Shown piece by piece: positions 55,223 through 64,000 of a stretch of 64,000 nucleotides of DNA; position 1 is the stretch's first letter; each line of letters opens with the position of its first letter. The position numbers were made by a program, and so were the translations under genes. The stretch comes from Tolypothrix sp. FACHB-123 (GTDB taxonomy: Bacteria; Cyanobacteriota; Cyanobacteriia; Cyanobacteriales; Nostocaceae): contig NZ_JACJRE010000005.1 of NCBI RefSeq assembly GCF_014697075.1, forward strand, positions 124,001-188,000, in the 5' to 3' direction. The notes beneath the pieces were generated by a model. The model had not been told where the DNA came from, searched no databases, and was given only the letters and a program-made list of their open reading frames with translations.

Positions 55223-55609
55223 ATGGAATCGCCAATAGAAAGAATAAAACTTTCCCAAACCGCTAAAGAGCAACTGGTCAAACTCCGCCGCAGCAGCAAA
55301 ATTGACCAATGGAATATATTATGCAGATGGGCTTTTTGTCGTTCTCTCGCAGAACCAACCCCACCTTCCCCCGTACCCATTCCCCAAGATAGCAATGTGG
55401 AAATGACTTGGCGGGTATTTGGTGGCGAAATGTCAGATATCCTCCTTCTCGCACTCAAGCAAAGGTGTCACAACGACGGTTTCCCCACCGATAAAGAAAC
55501 CCTCGCTAGTCAATTTCGCCTGCATTTACATCGGGGAATTGGCTACTTAGCTGGCGATCCAAATATCAAGAAAATTGAAGATTTAATTGTACTGGCACTG
55601 AAAGATTGA
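55223..55609 (+). CDS. dndE: DNA phosphorothioation protein DndE
   Basis: 128 residues. IERIKLSQTAKEQLVKLRRS, then WNILCRWAFCRSLAEP, RVFGGEMSDILLLALKQRC and LHLHRGIGYLAGD match DndE, a small protein that binds nicked DNA in the Dnd complex. It sits behind the R-M pair, 108 bp after the methylase stop, not directly after dndD as in typical clusters. Confidence 0.92.
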   Translation: MESPIERIKLSQTAKEQLVKLRRSSKIDQWNILCRWAFCRSLAEPTPPSPVPIPQDSNVEMTWRVFGGEMSDILLLALKQRCHNDGFPTDKETLASQFRLHLHRGIGYLAGDPNIKKIEDLIVLALKD

Positions 55610-55618
55610 AAGGATATT

Positions 55619-55678
55619 AATTAACTGTTGACTGCGGTCACTGAAGCTCTGTCGAAGTGTTGACTGTTGACTAAATAT
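55619..55678. repeat. TGTTGAC heptamers between dndE and the Dnd methyltransferase gene
   Basis: AACTGTTGACTGCGG and, after an interruption, TGTTGACTGTTGACT. Short members of the same heptamer family as at 1157. Confidence 0.7.
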
Positions 55679-55679
55679 T

Positions 55680-57128
55680 ATGCCTGAAGCGTTAGAAATC
55701 GAACGTCATCGAGCTGCGATCGCTCGCACTGATATCTCTCGTCCGGTACGATTAGCTATAGAATGGGCAATTCTCAATCCTGAAACTACTTTTTTTGACT
55801 ACGGTTGCGGCTATGGTGGTGATGTCCAGCGCGTAGCCAATTTAGGTTACAGCAGTGGCGGTTGGGATCCTTATTATTATCCTGATGCATCAATTACTAC
55901 AGCCGATATTGTCAACTTGGGTTATGTTCTTAACGTCATCGAAGATCCCCAAGAAAGGCGAGAAAGCTTAATTAAAGCTTGGGAACTCACGCGCAAAGTT
56001 TTAATTGTTGCTGCGCAGGTTTTAATTAACGCACCCAGCAAAACCCAAATAGCTTACAGCGATGGAATTGTCACCCGACGCAATACGTTTCAGAAATATT
56101 ACGAGCAAGAAGAACTAAAAAGTTACATTGATGAGGTGCTGAATGTCGATGCTGTACCTGTAGCTTTAGGTGTCTACTTTGTCTTTCGCGATGAAGCCGA
56201 AAAGGAAAGTTTCAAGGCTATTCGCTTTTTTACTCGCAGTTCTACGCCCAGAGTCCGCATTCCTAGCAAGCGATTTGAAGATTACCAAGAACTACTTGCA
56301 CCATTGATGGCTTTTTTCACCCAACGGGGAAGACTACCAGTCAAAGGGGAATTAAGTAACGAACAGGAACTACTGAGTGAATTTGGTAACTTCCGCCGTG
56401 CTTTTGGCGTAGTATTACAAGCTACCGATGAAGCCGAATGGGATGCGATCGCTTATCGTCGCTCGCTTGATATTCAAGTTTACCTCGCCCTCACCCACTT
56501 TGAAAAACGTCCCTCATGGCATAAACTAGCACCAGAAATCCGCCACGATATCAAAGCCTTTTTTGGTAGCTATGAAGAAGCTTGTGGCGTTGCTGACCAA
56601 AAACTCTTTAGCCTCGGTCAACCCAGAGTCATCCAAAATGCTTGCGACAAAAGTAAAATCGGTAAACATACCCGTGGCGCTTTGTATGTCCATGTTTCCG
56701 CTTTAACAGAAATTGATGCTTTACTGCGAATTTATGAAGGCTGCGCTAGCCGTACCATCGGGCGTGTAGATGGTGCCACCTTAATTAAATATTGCACTGA
56801 TAAACCGCAAATTTGCTATCTGTTTTATCCCGACTTCGACACCGACCCGCACCCAGCCTTAAAAGCCAGTATCATAATTGACTTCTTGACTTTAAAAATC
56901 ACTCACCGCGACTACCAAACCAGAGACAATCCGCCAATATTGCATCGTAAAGAAACCTTTGTTAGGCCTAACTACCCACTCTACGAACAATTTGCCCAAC
57001 TTACCCAACAAGAAGAAGAATTAGGACTCCTCCAGCAGAAAAACGAAATTGGTACCCGCGAAGGTTGGGAAAAATGTCTAGCTAGCCACAAAGTAGAAAT
57101 TCGCGGACATCAGGTTTATCGGAATTAG
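55680..57128 (+). CDS. DNA phosphorothioation-associated putative methyltransferase
   Basis: 482 residues. The N-terminus has a Rossmann SAM motif (FFDYGCGYGGDVQRVANLG, about 38-56) and DIVNLGYVLNVIED. The rest includes GKHTRGALYVHVSAL and KYCTDKPQICYLFYPDFDTD. It matches the family annotated as Dnd-associated putative methyltransferase (TIGR04096), found beside dnd genes in cyanobacteria and other bacteria. Its substrate is not established. It closes the dnd island. Confidence 0.85.
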   Translation: MPEALEIERHRAAIARTDISRPVRLAIEWAILNPETTFFDYGCGYGGDVQRVANLGYSSGGWDPYYYPDASITTADIVNLGYVLNVIEDPQERRESLIKAWELTRKVLIVAAQVLINAPSKTQIAYSDGIVTRRNTFQKYYEQEELKSYIDEVLNVDAVPVALGVYFVFRDEAEKESFKAIRFFTRSSTPRVRIPSKRFEDYQELLAPLMAFFTQRGRLPVKGELSNEQELLSEFGNFRRAFGVVLQATDEAEWDAIAYRRSLDIQVYLALTHFEKRPSWHKLAPEIRHDIKAFFGSYEEACGVADQKLFSLGQPRVIQNACDKSKIGKHTRGALYVHVSALTEIDALLRIYEGCASRTIGRVDGATLIKYCTDKPQICYLFYPDFDTDPHPALKASIIIDFLTLKITHRDYQTRDNPPILHRKETFVRPNYPLYEQFAQLTQQEEELGLLQQKNEIGTREGWEKCLASHKVEIRGHQVYRN

Positions 57129-57192
57129 TCAGTTGTCAGTTGTCAGTGGTTAAAAAGTCAACAGTCAACAGTCAACAGTCAACCATCAACAA
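57129..57192. repeat. GTCAGTT/GTCAACA heptamers
   Basis: GTCAGTTGTCAGTTGTCAGTGG then four GTCAACA units between convergent gene ends. Confidence 0.75.
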
Positions 57193-58962
57193 TTAACTTA
57201 ACCCCAACTCCTGTTTTAATAACTCTGGCACATTCACCGCTTTCTCTAATCCCCGCACAGTCTCCCATTGTTGCTTTTCACCCCAGGTCATTTCTTTTAG
57301 GTTAGCTTCGGTGACATCAGCATTGCTGAGAATGGCACAACTGAGGTTAGTGTGGCTGAGATCTGCACCATTGAGCAAAGCACCGCTGAGATTACTACCG
57401 CTAAGATTAGCTTGATTGAGGTTGGCATAGCTCAGGTCAGTACCAAAGAGCATGGTATAACTCAAGTCAGCACCACTGAGGTCAGCATCACTCAGTAGGA
57501 CACCACTGAGGTCAGCATCATTTAGTATCACTCCACTGAGGTCTACACCACTGAGATCGGCACCTAAAAACATTGCTCCGTTGAGTTTGGCATAGTTGAG
57601 TTTAGCCCCATTTAGCTTGGCATAGCTGAGGTCAGCAGCAACTAAAATCGCATCACTCAGATTTGTACTGAAGAGAATAGTGTCACTCAGGTTGGTGCCG
57701 TTAAGAATCCCATGACTTAAGTTAGCACCACTGAGGTCAGCGCGACACAGATCCGCATGACTTAGGTTCACACTACTGAGTTTGGCTTCGCTGAGGTTAG
57801 CACTGAAAAGAATTGCATGGCTGAGGTCAGCATTGTTGAGGTTAGCATCCTTAAGATTAGTACTACTGAGGTCAGCATGGCTGAGGTTGGCATTTTTAAG
57901 GTTAGCGCTGCTGATATCCGCATGGCTGAGGTTAGCGCGACTCAGGTCAGCGTGGCTAAAGTTAGCACCAGTGAGGTTGGCACTACTGAGGTCAGTACGG
58001 CTGAGGTTGGCATTTTGCAAATTAGCACCGCTGAGATTAGCATCGCCAAAGTTAGCACCACTGAGATCGGCATTACTAAAATTCACGCCTGTTAAATTGG
58101 CATCTCCTAGGTAAGCACCACTAAGGTTAGCACCGCTAAAGTTAGCACCGGTTAAGTTAGCATTACCCAAGTAAGCACCGCGAAAATTCCCACCCTTGAG
58201 GAATTCACCGACAATACTAGTGAAATTACCAATTTCAATGGCATCGCTATAGTTTATTATCCGCAGTAGTTCGGAGGTGAAAAAACTTTCTGTATCTGGT
58301 TGGCTAGATGGATAAAAAGTAATTAGCTGCTGAAGTTCCGCGCGCTCTTGGGCGTAGCGATGTAACTCCAGTAGTAAAATTAATACATTTAATCCAGTAT
58401 ATATATCTACTTGCCTCAGTCCGATATTGATATTTTGTGCTAACAGAGTTAACATTTTTTTCTGAGGTAAGTTATCATCAGGTGCAGCATCAAGAAACTC
58501 ACCCTGACACCAGCGGCGATAAAATTCCTCTAGACGTTGGAATAAAAGCAGTGGATGAAATTTTTTCCGAGCAATTAGTAACTTTATTACCTGTTCAACT
58601 ATGTCTGGTGTTAAGGCTGCATGACCAAGTAGATCGTAAATCTCTGCATAAAATTGGCGATGCTTGGGGGGTAGGTGGGGCGCGATTAGTCCGTACTTAG
58701 CTGATGGGATTTCACTTGTCAAAAGCGATAACCCATTACCTGATCTCCCCCATTCTTCTAAGCTTTTTTGCAATTTTTGAAGTAATAAAGAGTGTTGTAA
58801 ATTATCTTGAACAGATCTAGGCTTTTTATCTAAATCTTGAGAAATTTTTGTACTAGGAAAAAGTTTTGCAGCCTCTACAGATTTTAACTGTGGCATATCT
58901 GTTAACTTTATACCCCTAGCATAATTGTTTAAACGCTTCCACATTTGTGACAAATATGACAT
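57193..58962 (-). CDS. Pentapeptide-repeat protein with N-terminal helical domain
   Basis: 589 residues. Residues 1-245 are helical with no named domain. Residues about 255-565 hold more than 55 A(N/D)LxX pentapeptides (ANLTG ANFSG ANLSG AYLGD and so on), which build a right-handed quadrilateral beta-helix. A short tail follows (TWGEKQQWETVRGLEKAVN). Some pentapeptide proteins mimic DNA and bind gyrase, but most cyanobacterial ones have no known job. No signal peptide. The long antisense frames here come from the repeat periodicity. Confidence 0.9.
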   Translation of the reverse strand: MSYLSQMWKRLNNYARGIKLTDMPQLKSVEAAKLFPSTKISQDLDKKPRSVQDNLQHSLLLQKLQKSLEEWGRSGNGLSLLTSEIPSAKYGLIAPHLPPKHRQFYAEIYDLLGHAALTPDIVEQVIKLLIARKKFHPLLLFQRLEEFYRRWCQGEFLDAAPDDNLPQKKMLTLLAQNINIGLRQVDIYTGLNVLILLLELHRYAQERAELQQLITFYPSSQPDTESFFTSELLRIINYSDAIEIGNFTSIVGEFLKGGNFRGAYLGNANLTGANFSGANLSGAYLGDANLTGVNFSNADLSGANFGDANLSGANLQNANLSRTDLSSANLTGANFSHADLSRANLSHADISSANLKNANLSHADLSSTNLKDANLNNADLSHAILFSANLSEAKLSSVNLSHADLCRADLSGANLSHGILNGTNLSDTILFSTNLSDAILVAADLSYAKLNGAKLNYAKLNGAMFLGADLSGVDLSGVILNDADLSGVLLSDADLSGADLSYTMLFGTDLSYANLNQANLSGSNLSGALLNGADLSHTNLSCAILSNADVTEANLKEMTWGEKQQWETVRGLEKAVNVPELLKQELGLS

Positions 58963-59466
58963 TTTTTTATTTCGTATTACTATCTAGTTATTGATTTATG
59001 AGGGATAATCTAAAGGTTTTATTAACTCACATGCTTTGCGATCGCAAATACACTCGTATGTTTTTTAACTTTCTATAGCCAGGTATTTTTCAGTAGCAGC
59101 TTACTTGATTGCAGCCTGACTATTTTTCTCTATATAAATTGAAATTGCCAACTTGATCCGTTGTCTGTTTACCAGTAATTTCATTGATTTATTCCAGATT
59201 GTTATACTTTCTTATCAGCAAGTTTACTAGTCTGATGTCAGAATAATACGTACTGTAGGCTACAGATACAATTGTTAGCAAAAATACTACAGGAAAACTG
59301 GTCAATAGCATTGAAGAATAGTAACGATAACTTAACTGAAAAGTTTACTGCTGCATATCAGACAGCTAATAATATTTTTTAAGTTAGCTCAGTTAGATAA
59401 CAGCAAAGCCAATTGACTTTGCCAATAATGAAAAATAGCTAATGATTGTTGTCGGGGGTAGATTTG
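58963..59466. other. Divergent intergenic region
   Basis: About 500 bp, AT-rich, between the pentapeptide gene and the metalloprotease gene. It holds both promoters. No gene or strong structure is seen. Confidence 0.4.
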
Positions 59467-62400
59467 ATGAATAAATTAAGCCTTTATGTAATTTTGTTGT
59501 CTGGTTTGTGTTTTGGAGTAACAACTGCTAGTGCTAAGTCATCGTCTGTTAACAAACTAGATACTGAGTTACACAACCAACAAAAAGTAAATATGTTTGG
59601 TGTAACTACTGTTACCAAAGGAGTTACAGCGCCGTTTCCTAGTAGCAAGCCAACTTTAGAACCGTCAAAGAAAGTAAATAATTCTACTGGTAAACTTGCT
59701 TTACAAGCATCGCCGTTACCTAATGCTTTGGGTAAAAACTCAAAGCAAGTTTGGGTGATTAATCAAAATCAACCGCCACAGCAGCAACCATTTAATTGGA
59801 TAGTTCCCAATCCTCAAGAAGTGGGAAAACAACCGTTATTAGTAGCGCAAAAAACACCAGAAAAGCCAAACACAAAGCCAAACACATCGAGTAAACCACC
59901 GAAAAAAGACGATCTAGAAGCGTTTGATGAAGTCATCAAAGATACAGAAAAGCAACAAGGACTATTTACTCTTTATCGCCAAAAAGAAAAAAATAAAATT
60001 TATTTAGAAATTCAGCCAGAGCAACTAAATAAAAATTATCTAGCTACGTCAACCTTGGAATCGGGGATTGGCGAACAAGGTATTTATAGTGGGATGCCTT
60101 TGCAGGACTTTTTATTTTATTTCAAACGCATAGACAATAACTTACAATTTACTGTACGAAATGTTAATTTTCGTACCAAAGAAGGAGATCCCCAGGCGCG
60201 ATCGCTCGCCCGGTCTTTTAGCGATTCTATACTGTATACTATTCCCATTAAAAGCATCCATCCAGAACGGAAAACCCTGCTGATTGACTTAGGCGATTTG
60301 TTACTGACAGACTTAGCTGGCTTATCTTTAAGTTTGGGTATTCCTGGCGGGACAGATCAATCTTATTTTGGTAATGCCAAAGCCTTTCCAGAAAATATAG
60401 AAGTGCAGACAGTGTTAAATTTTTCTGGTGGTGGTAGTAGTAGTAGTCGAGAGAGTGAGATGCTGAATTTTGAGTCACTCGCAGACAGTCGTGGCTTCAC
60501 TTTACGCATCCACTATAGTCTTTCTCAACTGCCAAATAACAAATATCAACCACGCCTAGCAGACGAGCGCGTTGGCTATTTTATCACGGCCTATCAAGAC
60601 TTATCAAAAGACGATCGCGGCGACCCATTTGTCCGCTATATCAATCGCTGGAATTTGGAAAAAGAAGACCCCCAAGCGCCCATATCTCGACCGAAAAAAC
60701 CAATTGTTTTTTGGATAGATAATGCTGTCCCTTATGAGTACCGCGATGCGATTAAAGAAGGGATATTAATGTGGAATAAAGCATTTTTGAAAGCAGGATT
60801 CAAAGATGCCATCGAAGCCCGGCAAATGCCAGATAATGCCACTTGGGACCCTGCGGATATTCGCTACAATACAATTCGCTGGATTAATACTATAGATGGC
60901 TTTTTTGCTAGGGGGCCATCCCGCGTTAATCCCTTGACTGGGGAAATTTTGGATGCAGATATTTTAGTAGATGGCAGTTTTGTCCGTGTACTGAAAAATG
61001 AATATCGACAAATAGTACAACCCAATCAAGTACAAGGACGTACTTCTTTGACGGCGTTGATGCAAGGTCATGCACTTTGTGCCAATAAATTAAGTAAAAA
61101 AGCTGAAAATAATCCTCAGCAGCAGCAAAAGCCGATGTTAAGGCGTTTAGCTAAAATGGCTGGAGAGTCAGATTTGTGCTACGGGATCGAAGCAGCTAAC
61201 CAGTTTGCTTTGGGTGCAATGGCGATGACTCTTTTAGAAGACACCACAACTACCAAAGAACAGCTTAAAGAGTACATCCATCAATACTTACGCTTAATTA
61301 TTGCCCATGAAGTAGGGCATACTTTAGGATTACGCCACAACTTCCGGGGTAGTAACTTGCTCCAACCAGAAGAAATGAACGATAAGCAGATTACCACTAA
61401 TAAAGGTCTGACTGCTTCGGTGATGGATTATATTCCCCCCAATATTGCACCCCAAGGTACCAAGCAAGGCGATTATTTTCCCAGTATGGTGGGGCCTTAT
61501 GATGATTGGGCAATTCAGTATGGCTATATGCCAACTCAAGCTTCAACTCCCATAGCCGAAAAGCCGATTTTGGACGAAATTGCTAGTCAATCCGATCGCC
61601 CAGAACTAAGTTACTCTACAGATGAGGATCGCTATGACCTTGATCCCACAGCCAACGCTTGGGATAATAGCAATAATGTCCTCCGCTATGCCCAATGGCA
61701 GTTAGATAACTCTCGCGTTATGTGGGATCGTCTAAACAAACGTTATCCAGTGGCGGGTGAGAGTTATAGCGATCTCAGCGATCGCTTTGGCTCCGTATTG
61801 GGTAACTATTTTCAAAATATATTTTATACCACTAAATATATCGGTGGTCAGTCCTTTTACCGCGTCCATGCTGGAGAACTCCCAAGCAAAGCAGGTGTTC
61901 GCCAACGCAGGTTACCATTTGAGCCTGTACCCGTAGAAAAACAACGCCAAGCCTTAGAAACTTTGCAAAAGTACGTGTTTGCTGAAGATGCGTTCAACTT
62001 TTCACCAGAACTGCTGAATAAATTAGCCCCTTCCCGTTGGTATCATTGGGGCAGCTATCCCTTGATTGGGCGTTTAGATTACCCCATTCACGATTTGGTT
62101 TTGACCTTGCAAAGTGCCGTATTGGTGGATTTACTTTCAGGTGATCGCCTTTCTCGTCTCAAGGACATCGAACTCAAGAGTCCCCAAGGTAAAGCTTTGA
62201 GTCTGCCAGAATTATTTGATACCTTGCAAAATGGCATTTGGACAGAAGTACTCAAACCCCAAGGCAAAACCCTAAAGATTTCTAGCCTGCGCCGTGGCTT
62301 GCAGCGCGAGTACGTAAATATTCTAAGTGATATTGTATTACGTAGAGAATACGTACCAGAAGATGCACGTACCTTAGCCTGGTACAAAATTCGCCAACTC

Positions 62401-62511
62401 AACGAGAAATTAGCAGGAGTAAATTCTGATGATGAGTATACGAAAGCGCATATTCTCGAAACACGCGATCGCATTGAAAAAATCTTGAATGCGCCGTTAA
62501 GGAGTAATTAA
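59467..62511 (+). CDS. Exported metzincin-type zinc metalloprotease (DUF5117/DUF4953-like)
   Basis: 1014 residues from ATG 59467, with a GGGGG ribosome-binding site upstream. A signal peptide (about 1-23) is followed by a Pro/Lys-rich linker to about 145. Then comes an N-terminal beta domain (FTLYRQKEKNKIYLEIQPEQ) and the catalytic domain with HEVGHTLGLRH (His614, Glu615, His618, His624), the HExxHxxGxxH metzincin motif, and a Met-turn SVMDYIPP. The closest families are bacterial secreted metalloproteases with DUF5117 and DUF4953. It probably acts in the periplasm or outside the cell. Monocistronic. Confidence 0.9.
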   Translation: MNKLSLYVILLSGLCFGVTTASAKSSSVNKLDTELHNQQKVNMFGVTTVTKGVTAPFPSSKPTLEPSKKVNNSTGKLALQASPLPNALGKNSKQVWVINQNQPPQQQPFNWIVPNPQEVGKQPLLVAQKTPEKPNTKPNTSSKPPKKDDLEAFDEVIKDTEKQQGLFTLYRQKEKNKIYLEIQPEQLNKNYLATSTLESGIGEQGIYSGMPLQDFLFYFKRIDNNLQFTVRNVNFRTKEGDPQARSLARSFSDSILYTIPIKSIHPERKTLLIDLGDLLLTDLAGLSLSLGIPGGTDQSYFGNAKAFPENIEVQTVLNFSGGGSSSSRESEMLNFESLADSRGFTLRIHYSLSQLPNNKYQPRLADERVGYFITAYQDLSKDDRGDPFVRYINRWNLEKEDPQAPISRPKKPIVFWIDNAVPYEYRDAIKEGILMWNKAFLKAGFKDAIEARQMPDNATWDPADIRYNTIRWINTIDGFFARGPSRVNPLTGEILDADILVDGSFVRVLKNEYRQIVQPNQVQGRTSLTALMQGHALCANKLSKKAENNPQQQQKPMLRRLAKMAGESDLCYGIEAANQFALGAMAMTLLEDTTTTKEQLKEYIHQYLRLIIAHEVGHTLGLRHNFRGSNLLQPEEMNDKQITTNKGLTASVMDYIPPNIAPQGTKQGDYFPSMVGPYDDWAIQYGYMPTQASTPIAEKPILDEIASQSDRPELSYSTDEDRYDLDPTANAWDNSNNVLRYAQWQLDNSRVMWDRLNKRYPVAGESYSDLSDRFGSVLGNYFQNIFYTTKYIGGQSFYRVHAGELPSKAGVRQRRLPFEPVPVEKQRQALETLQKYVFAEDAFNFSPELLNKLAPSRWYHWGSYPLIGRLDYPIHDLVLTLQSAVLVDLLSGDRLSRLKDIELKSPQGKALSLPELFDTLQNGIWTEVLKPQGKTLKISSLRRGLQREYVNILSDIVLRREYVPEDARTLAWYKIRQLNEKLAGVNSDDEYTKAHILETRDRIEKILNAPLRSN

Positions 62512-62513
62512 AA

Positions 62514-62545
62514 GGGCATTGGGCATTGGGCATTGGGCATTGCTC
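62514..62545. repeat. GGGCATT heptamer repeat
   Basis: Four GGGCATT units directly after the metalloprotease stop, the reverse complement of the AATGCCC family at 1279 and 43950. Confidence 0.8.
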
Positions 62546-62741
62546 AGTGTCCTTGTCTTTGCTTGTACAGTAGTTTGCGAAATACAGTAGATTGCCAGTT
62601 TGTGAGGTACAGATGATTGTTGATTGTAGGGGCACTGGCAATGCCATGACCTCTAGAATAGATTAATGTGCCACAAAGGTTGTTTGATTTCTTCTTAATC
62701 AGAAAGCAATATTTGCAATTAAAACATAGGGAAAATTGCTA

Positions 62742-62769
62742 GGGCACAACATTGTTGTGCCCATATTTT
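62742..62769. terminator. Perfect hairpin GGGCACAAC-ATT-GTTGTGCCC
   Basis: A 9-bp perfect stem (62742-62750 with 62754-62762) lies seven bases after the DUF1995 stop (read on the minus strand) and is followed on the plus strand by ATATTTTTT. It is a likely terminator for the metalloprotease side and possibly for DUF1995, and shares its sequence with the hli-array terminator at 22162. Confidence 0.75.
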
Positions 62770-63504
62770 TTAACTACTTAAAGCCTTTAAAAACCGTTGT
62801 AAACCCTTAAGTACACTGGGCTTTTTCGCGGGTGCAGTATCGGTTGCTGTTTGCGGCTGTCCTTTCATCAGGATGAGATCTAAGTCATCACCAGATGGCT
62901 TTTTCGGTAGTTCGGCAATTTTTTCATACTCGTCACCCTTTTCTACCCAAACTGACCACTGTTCCGGATAGCAACGAAAGACGGCAGTTTGGTCATCTAC
63001 TGGGCGTAAGTAGTAGCAAGATTCTATGTTGCCAATAAAACGCTGACGCACTTGTCTGGCTGCATAACCCAAGCCGACAACACCGTAATCTTCTAAGCGA
63101 GGATTTAAGAAGATGGCGGGGCGATCGCCAATTTCTGCCATTAACTTTTCCATTTGCGGTACTTCTACAGAAGTTGGCGCAATAAACAGAAAAATTTCAT
63201 CGTCTGGTTTAATTTTGGTACTAGGTGCATTAGCTCTACCCGTACCAATATCTGTAATTTTAAATGCAGCGTCTTTCCATTGGTTGCGCGCCAAAGCAGC
63301 CGCACCCGCATCAGCAAAGAAAACCTTCAAGCCTGAACCATATTCAGCAAATACAGGTAGATAATCTTCCGCTACTAGCATAAATTTGAGTTCAGGAAAC
63401 AAAAACTCAACTTGTAGGCGAGTTTGTCCATCTGCTAGGGCTGCTTGGGTAGCTACGCGAGATTGGGCGATCGCTTCTTCAAGACTTTTAGGAAGTTCAC
63501 TCAT
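62770..63504 (-). CDS. DUF1995 family protein (LPA3-like)
   Basis: 244 residues, soluble. LPKSLEEAIAQSRVATQAAL, RLQVEFLFPEL, then FLNPRLEDYGVVGLGYAARQ and CYYLRPVDDQTAVFRCYPEQ fit DUF1995, the family that includes plant LPA3, which assists photosystem II assembly (CP43). The cyanobacterial role is inferred. A basic C-terminal tail (KKPSVLKGLQRFLKAL) may contact membrane or RNA. ATG 63504 is clear. Confidence 0.8.
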   Translation of the reverse strand: MSELPKSLEEAIAQSRVATQAALADGQTRLQVEFLFPELKFMLVAEDYLPVFAEYGSGLKVFFADAGAAALARNQWKDAAFKITDIGTGRANAPSTKIKPDDEIFLFIAPTSVEVPQMEKLMAEIGDRPAIFLNPRLEDYGVVGLGYAARQVRQRFIGNIESCYYLRPVDDQTAVFRCYPEQWSVWVEKGDEYEKIAELPKKPSGDDLDLILMKGQPQTATDTAPAKKPSVLKGLQRFLKALSS

Positions 63505-64000
63505 AGTCTGGCTCTTACTCTGGCTCTTAATTTGGTGTCTACTTTCATTGTTTCAGGATTAGCGATCCAAGTTAGCAACCCTTTGTTGCTAAATGTAGTT
63601 CAAATTTGTCACCCTGAAGCTTAAAAATTGAGTCAGTCTTGAGGATAGTTAGATATACAGCCTATAGGAAGATTAAATCTGCAAAATTTTTGACTAAATT
63701 AATCTGGGATGTCTGTTTAAGCACCAGGATATAACAAGGCTTGGCTCAATGCTGGGCCTTTTTTTTATTGGTCATTGGTCGTTCTTACAAAGTTGAGGCA
63801 GTCCGTTGGCGGGGGAACCCCGCTCAGACTTTGCGCTTTGTCATTTGTGATTCGTAATAGAGTTAGTTAATTAAGAAAGGCTGACTTAATATAGGCGATC
63901 GCACATCTTGCATCTCAGTATTTATATTTAGCTAATAATTTTTTAATAAACATTTTATTTTAGCAATAACATGAAAAATCAAGTTTATTAGCCTGCGGAG
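63505..64000. other. Intergenic region with hairpins, possible small RNA
   Basis: No coding gene. TTAGCAAC-CCTTT-GTTGCTAA (63572-63592) is an 8-bp hairpin. It is followed about 145 nt later by a strong plus-strand terminator at 63736. A small RNA of about 150-200 nt ending there is possible. A GGCGGGGGAACCCCGCT-like hairpin lies near 63809-63825. The end of the window is AT-rich and unassigned. Confidence 0.35.
63736..63766 (+). terminator. Intrinsic terminator without an upstream gene
   Basis: AAGGCTTGGC (63736-63745) pairs with GCTGGGCCTT (63751-63760) with three wobble pairs, followed by TTTTTT. No plus-strand protein gene lies upstream in the preceding 1.2 kb, so it may end a small RNA. 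Confidence 0.6.

Noticed and set aside
57782-58114. Antisense frames of 92-110 codons over the pentapeptide gene
   Set aside because: They arise from the 15-bp periodicity of the pentapeptide repeats on the opposite strand and have repetitive, non-globular composition.
1-64000. CRISPR arrays, prophage, rRNA or complete insertion sequences
   Set aside because: No regular repeat-spacer pattern, transposase, integrase or ribosomal RNA was found; the tandem repeats present are 7-mers without unique spacers.

Overview
The window is chromosomal DNA from a filamentous, probably heterocyst-forming cyanobacterium (Nostoc/Calothrix-like). The basis is the very frequent GCGATCGC (HIP1) octamer, phototroph genes (Mg-chelatase chlD, high-light-inducible proteins, CRR7, DUF1995, DUF3493, DUF2854), the clock kinase SasA, the sigma factor SigF, and intergenic heptamer repeats of the TGTTGAC / CCCAATG / GGTCAAT types. 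Nothing in the window names a species.

Layout. 0-9.2 kb: 3'-truncated pfkA, ppk, a single-domain response regulator, small cyanobacterial proteins, a REC-GGDEF protein and sasA. 9.2-21 kb: secreted or surface proteins (an unknown secreted protein, an SLH lipoprotein, a PEP-CTERM SGNH hydrolase), a class II aldolase, an M42 peptidase, tRNA-Thr(CGU), an A-type Fe-S carrier, and several small conserved genes. 21.4-22.1 kb: a triplicated high-light-inducible gene. 22.2-27.0 kb: a five-gene minus-strand operon encoding a coiled-coil protein, a membrane-anchored BON/OmpA protein, a Ras-like GTPase, a PAS-like protein and a histidine kinase. It looks like one signalling module.

27.3-33.4 kb: an SLC13-type permease, a universal-stress protein and a nitrate/bicarbonate-type ABC importer. 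The importer and the stress gene each have their own c-di-AMP (ydaO/yuaA) riboswitch. 33.8-41.4 kb: a RsbRD-type histidine kinase, a Uma2 protein, a HEPN-RNase III fusion, chlD, sigF and a Bax-inhibitor-1-like membrane protein.

41.5-46.9 kb: a tandem pair of RF2 genes, both with the CTTTGAC programmed +1 frameshift site. The upstream copy has lost the catalytic GGQ but keeps the SPF stop-codon reader. A housekeeping run follows (prfB, DUF3285, ybeY, dgkA, trpG, a degenerate metallo-beta-lactamase-fold protein). 47-50.6 kb: an FG-GAP repeat protein and pepP. 51-57.1 kb: a DNA phosphorothioation defence island (dndD, dndE and a Dnd-associated methyltransferase) with a type II-like restriction-modification pair inserted between dndD and dndE. 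No dndA, dndB or dndC is in the window. 57.2-64 kb: a pentapeptide-repeat protein, a large exported metzincin-type metalloprotease, and a DUF1995 protein.

Most unusual items: the GGQ-less RF2 paralogue that kept its recoding site, the pair of c-di-AMP riboswitches, the GTPase/OmpA/kinase operon, the HEPN-RNase III fusion, and the R-M pair inside the dnd island.
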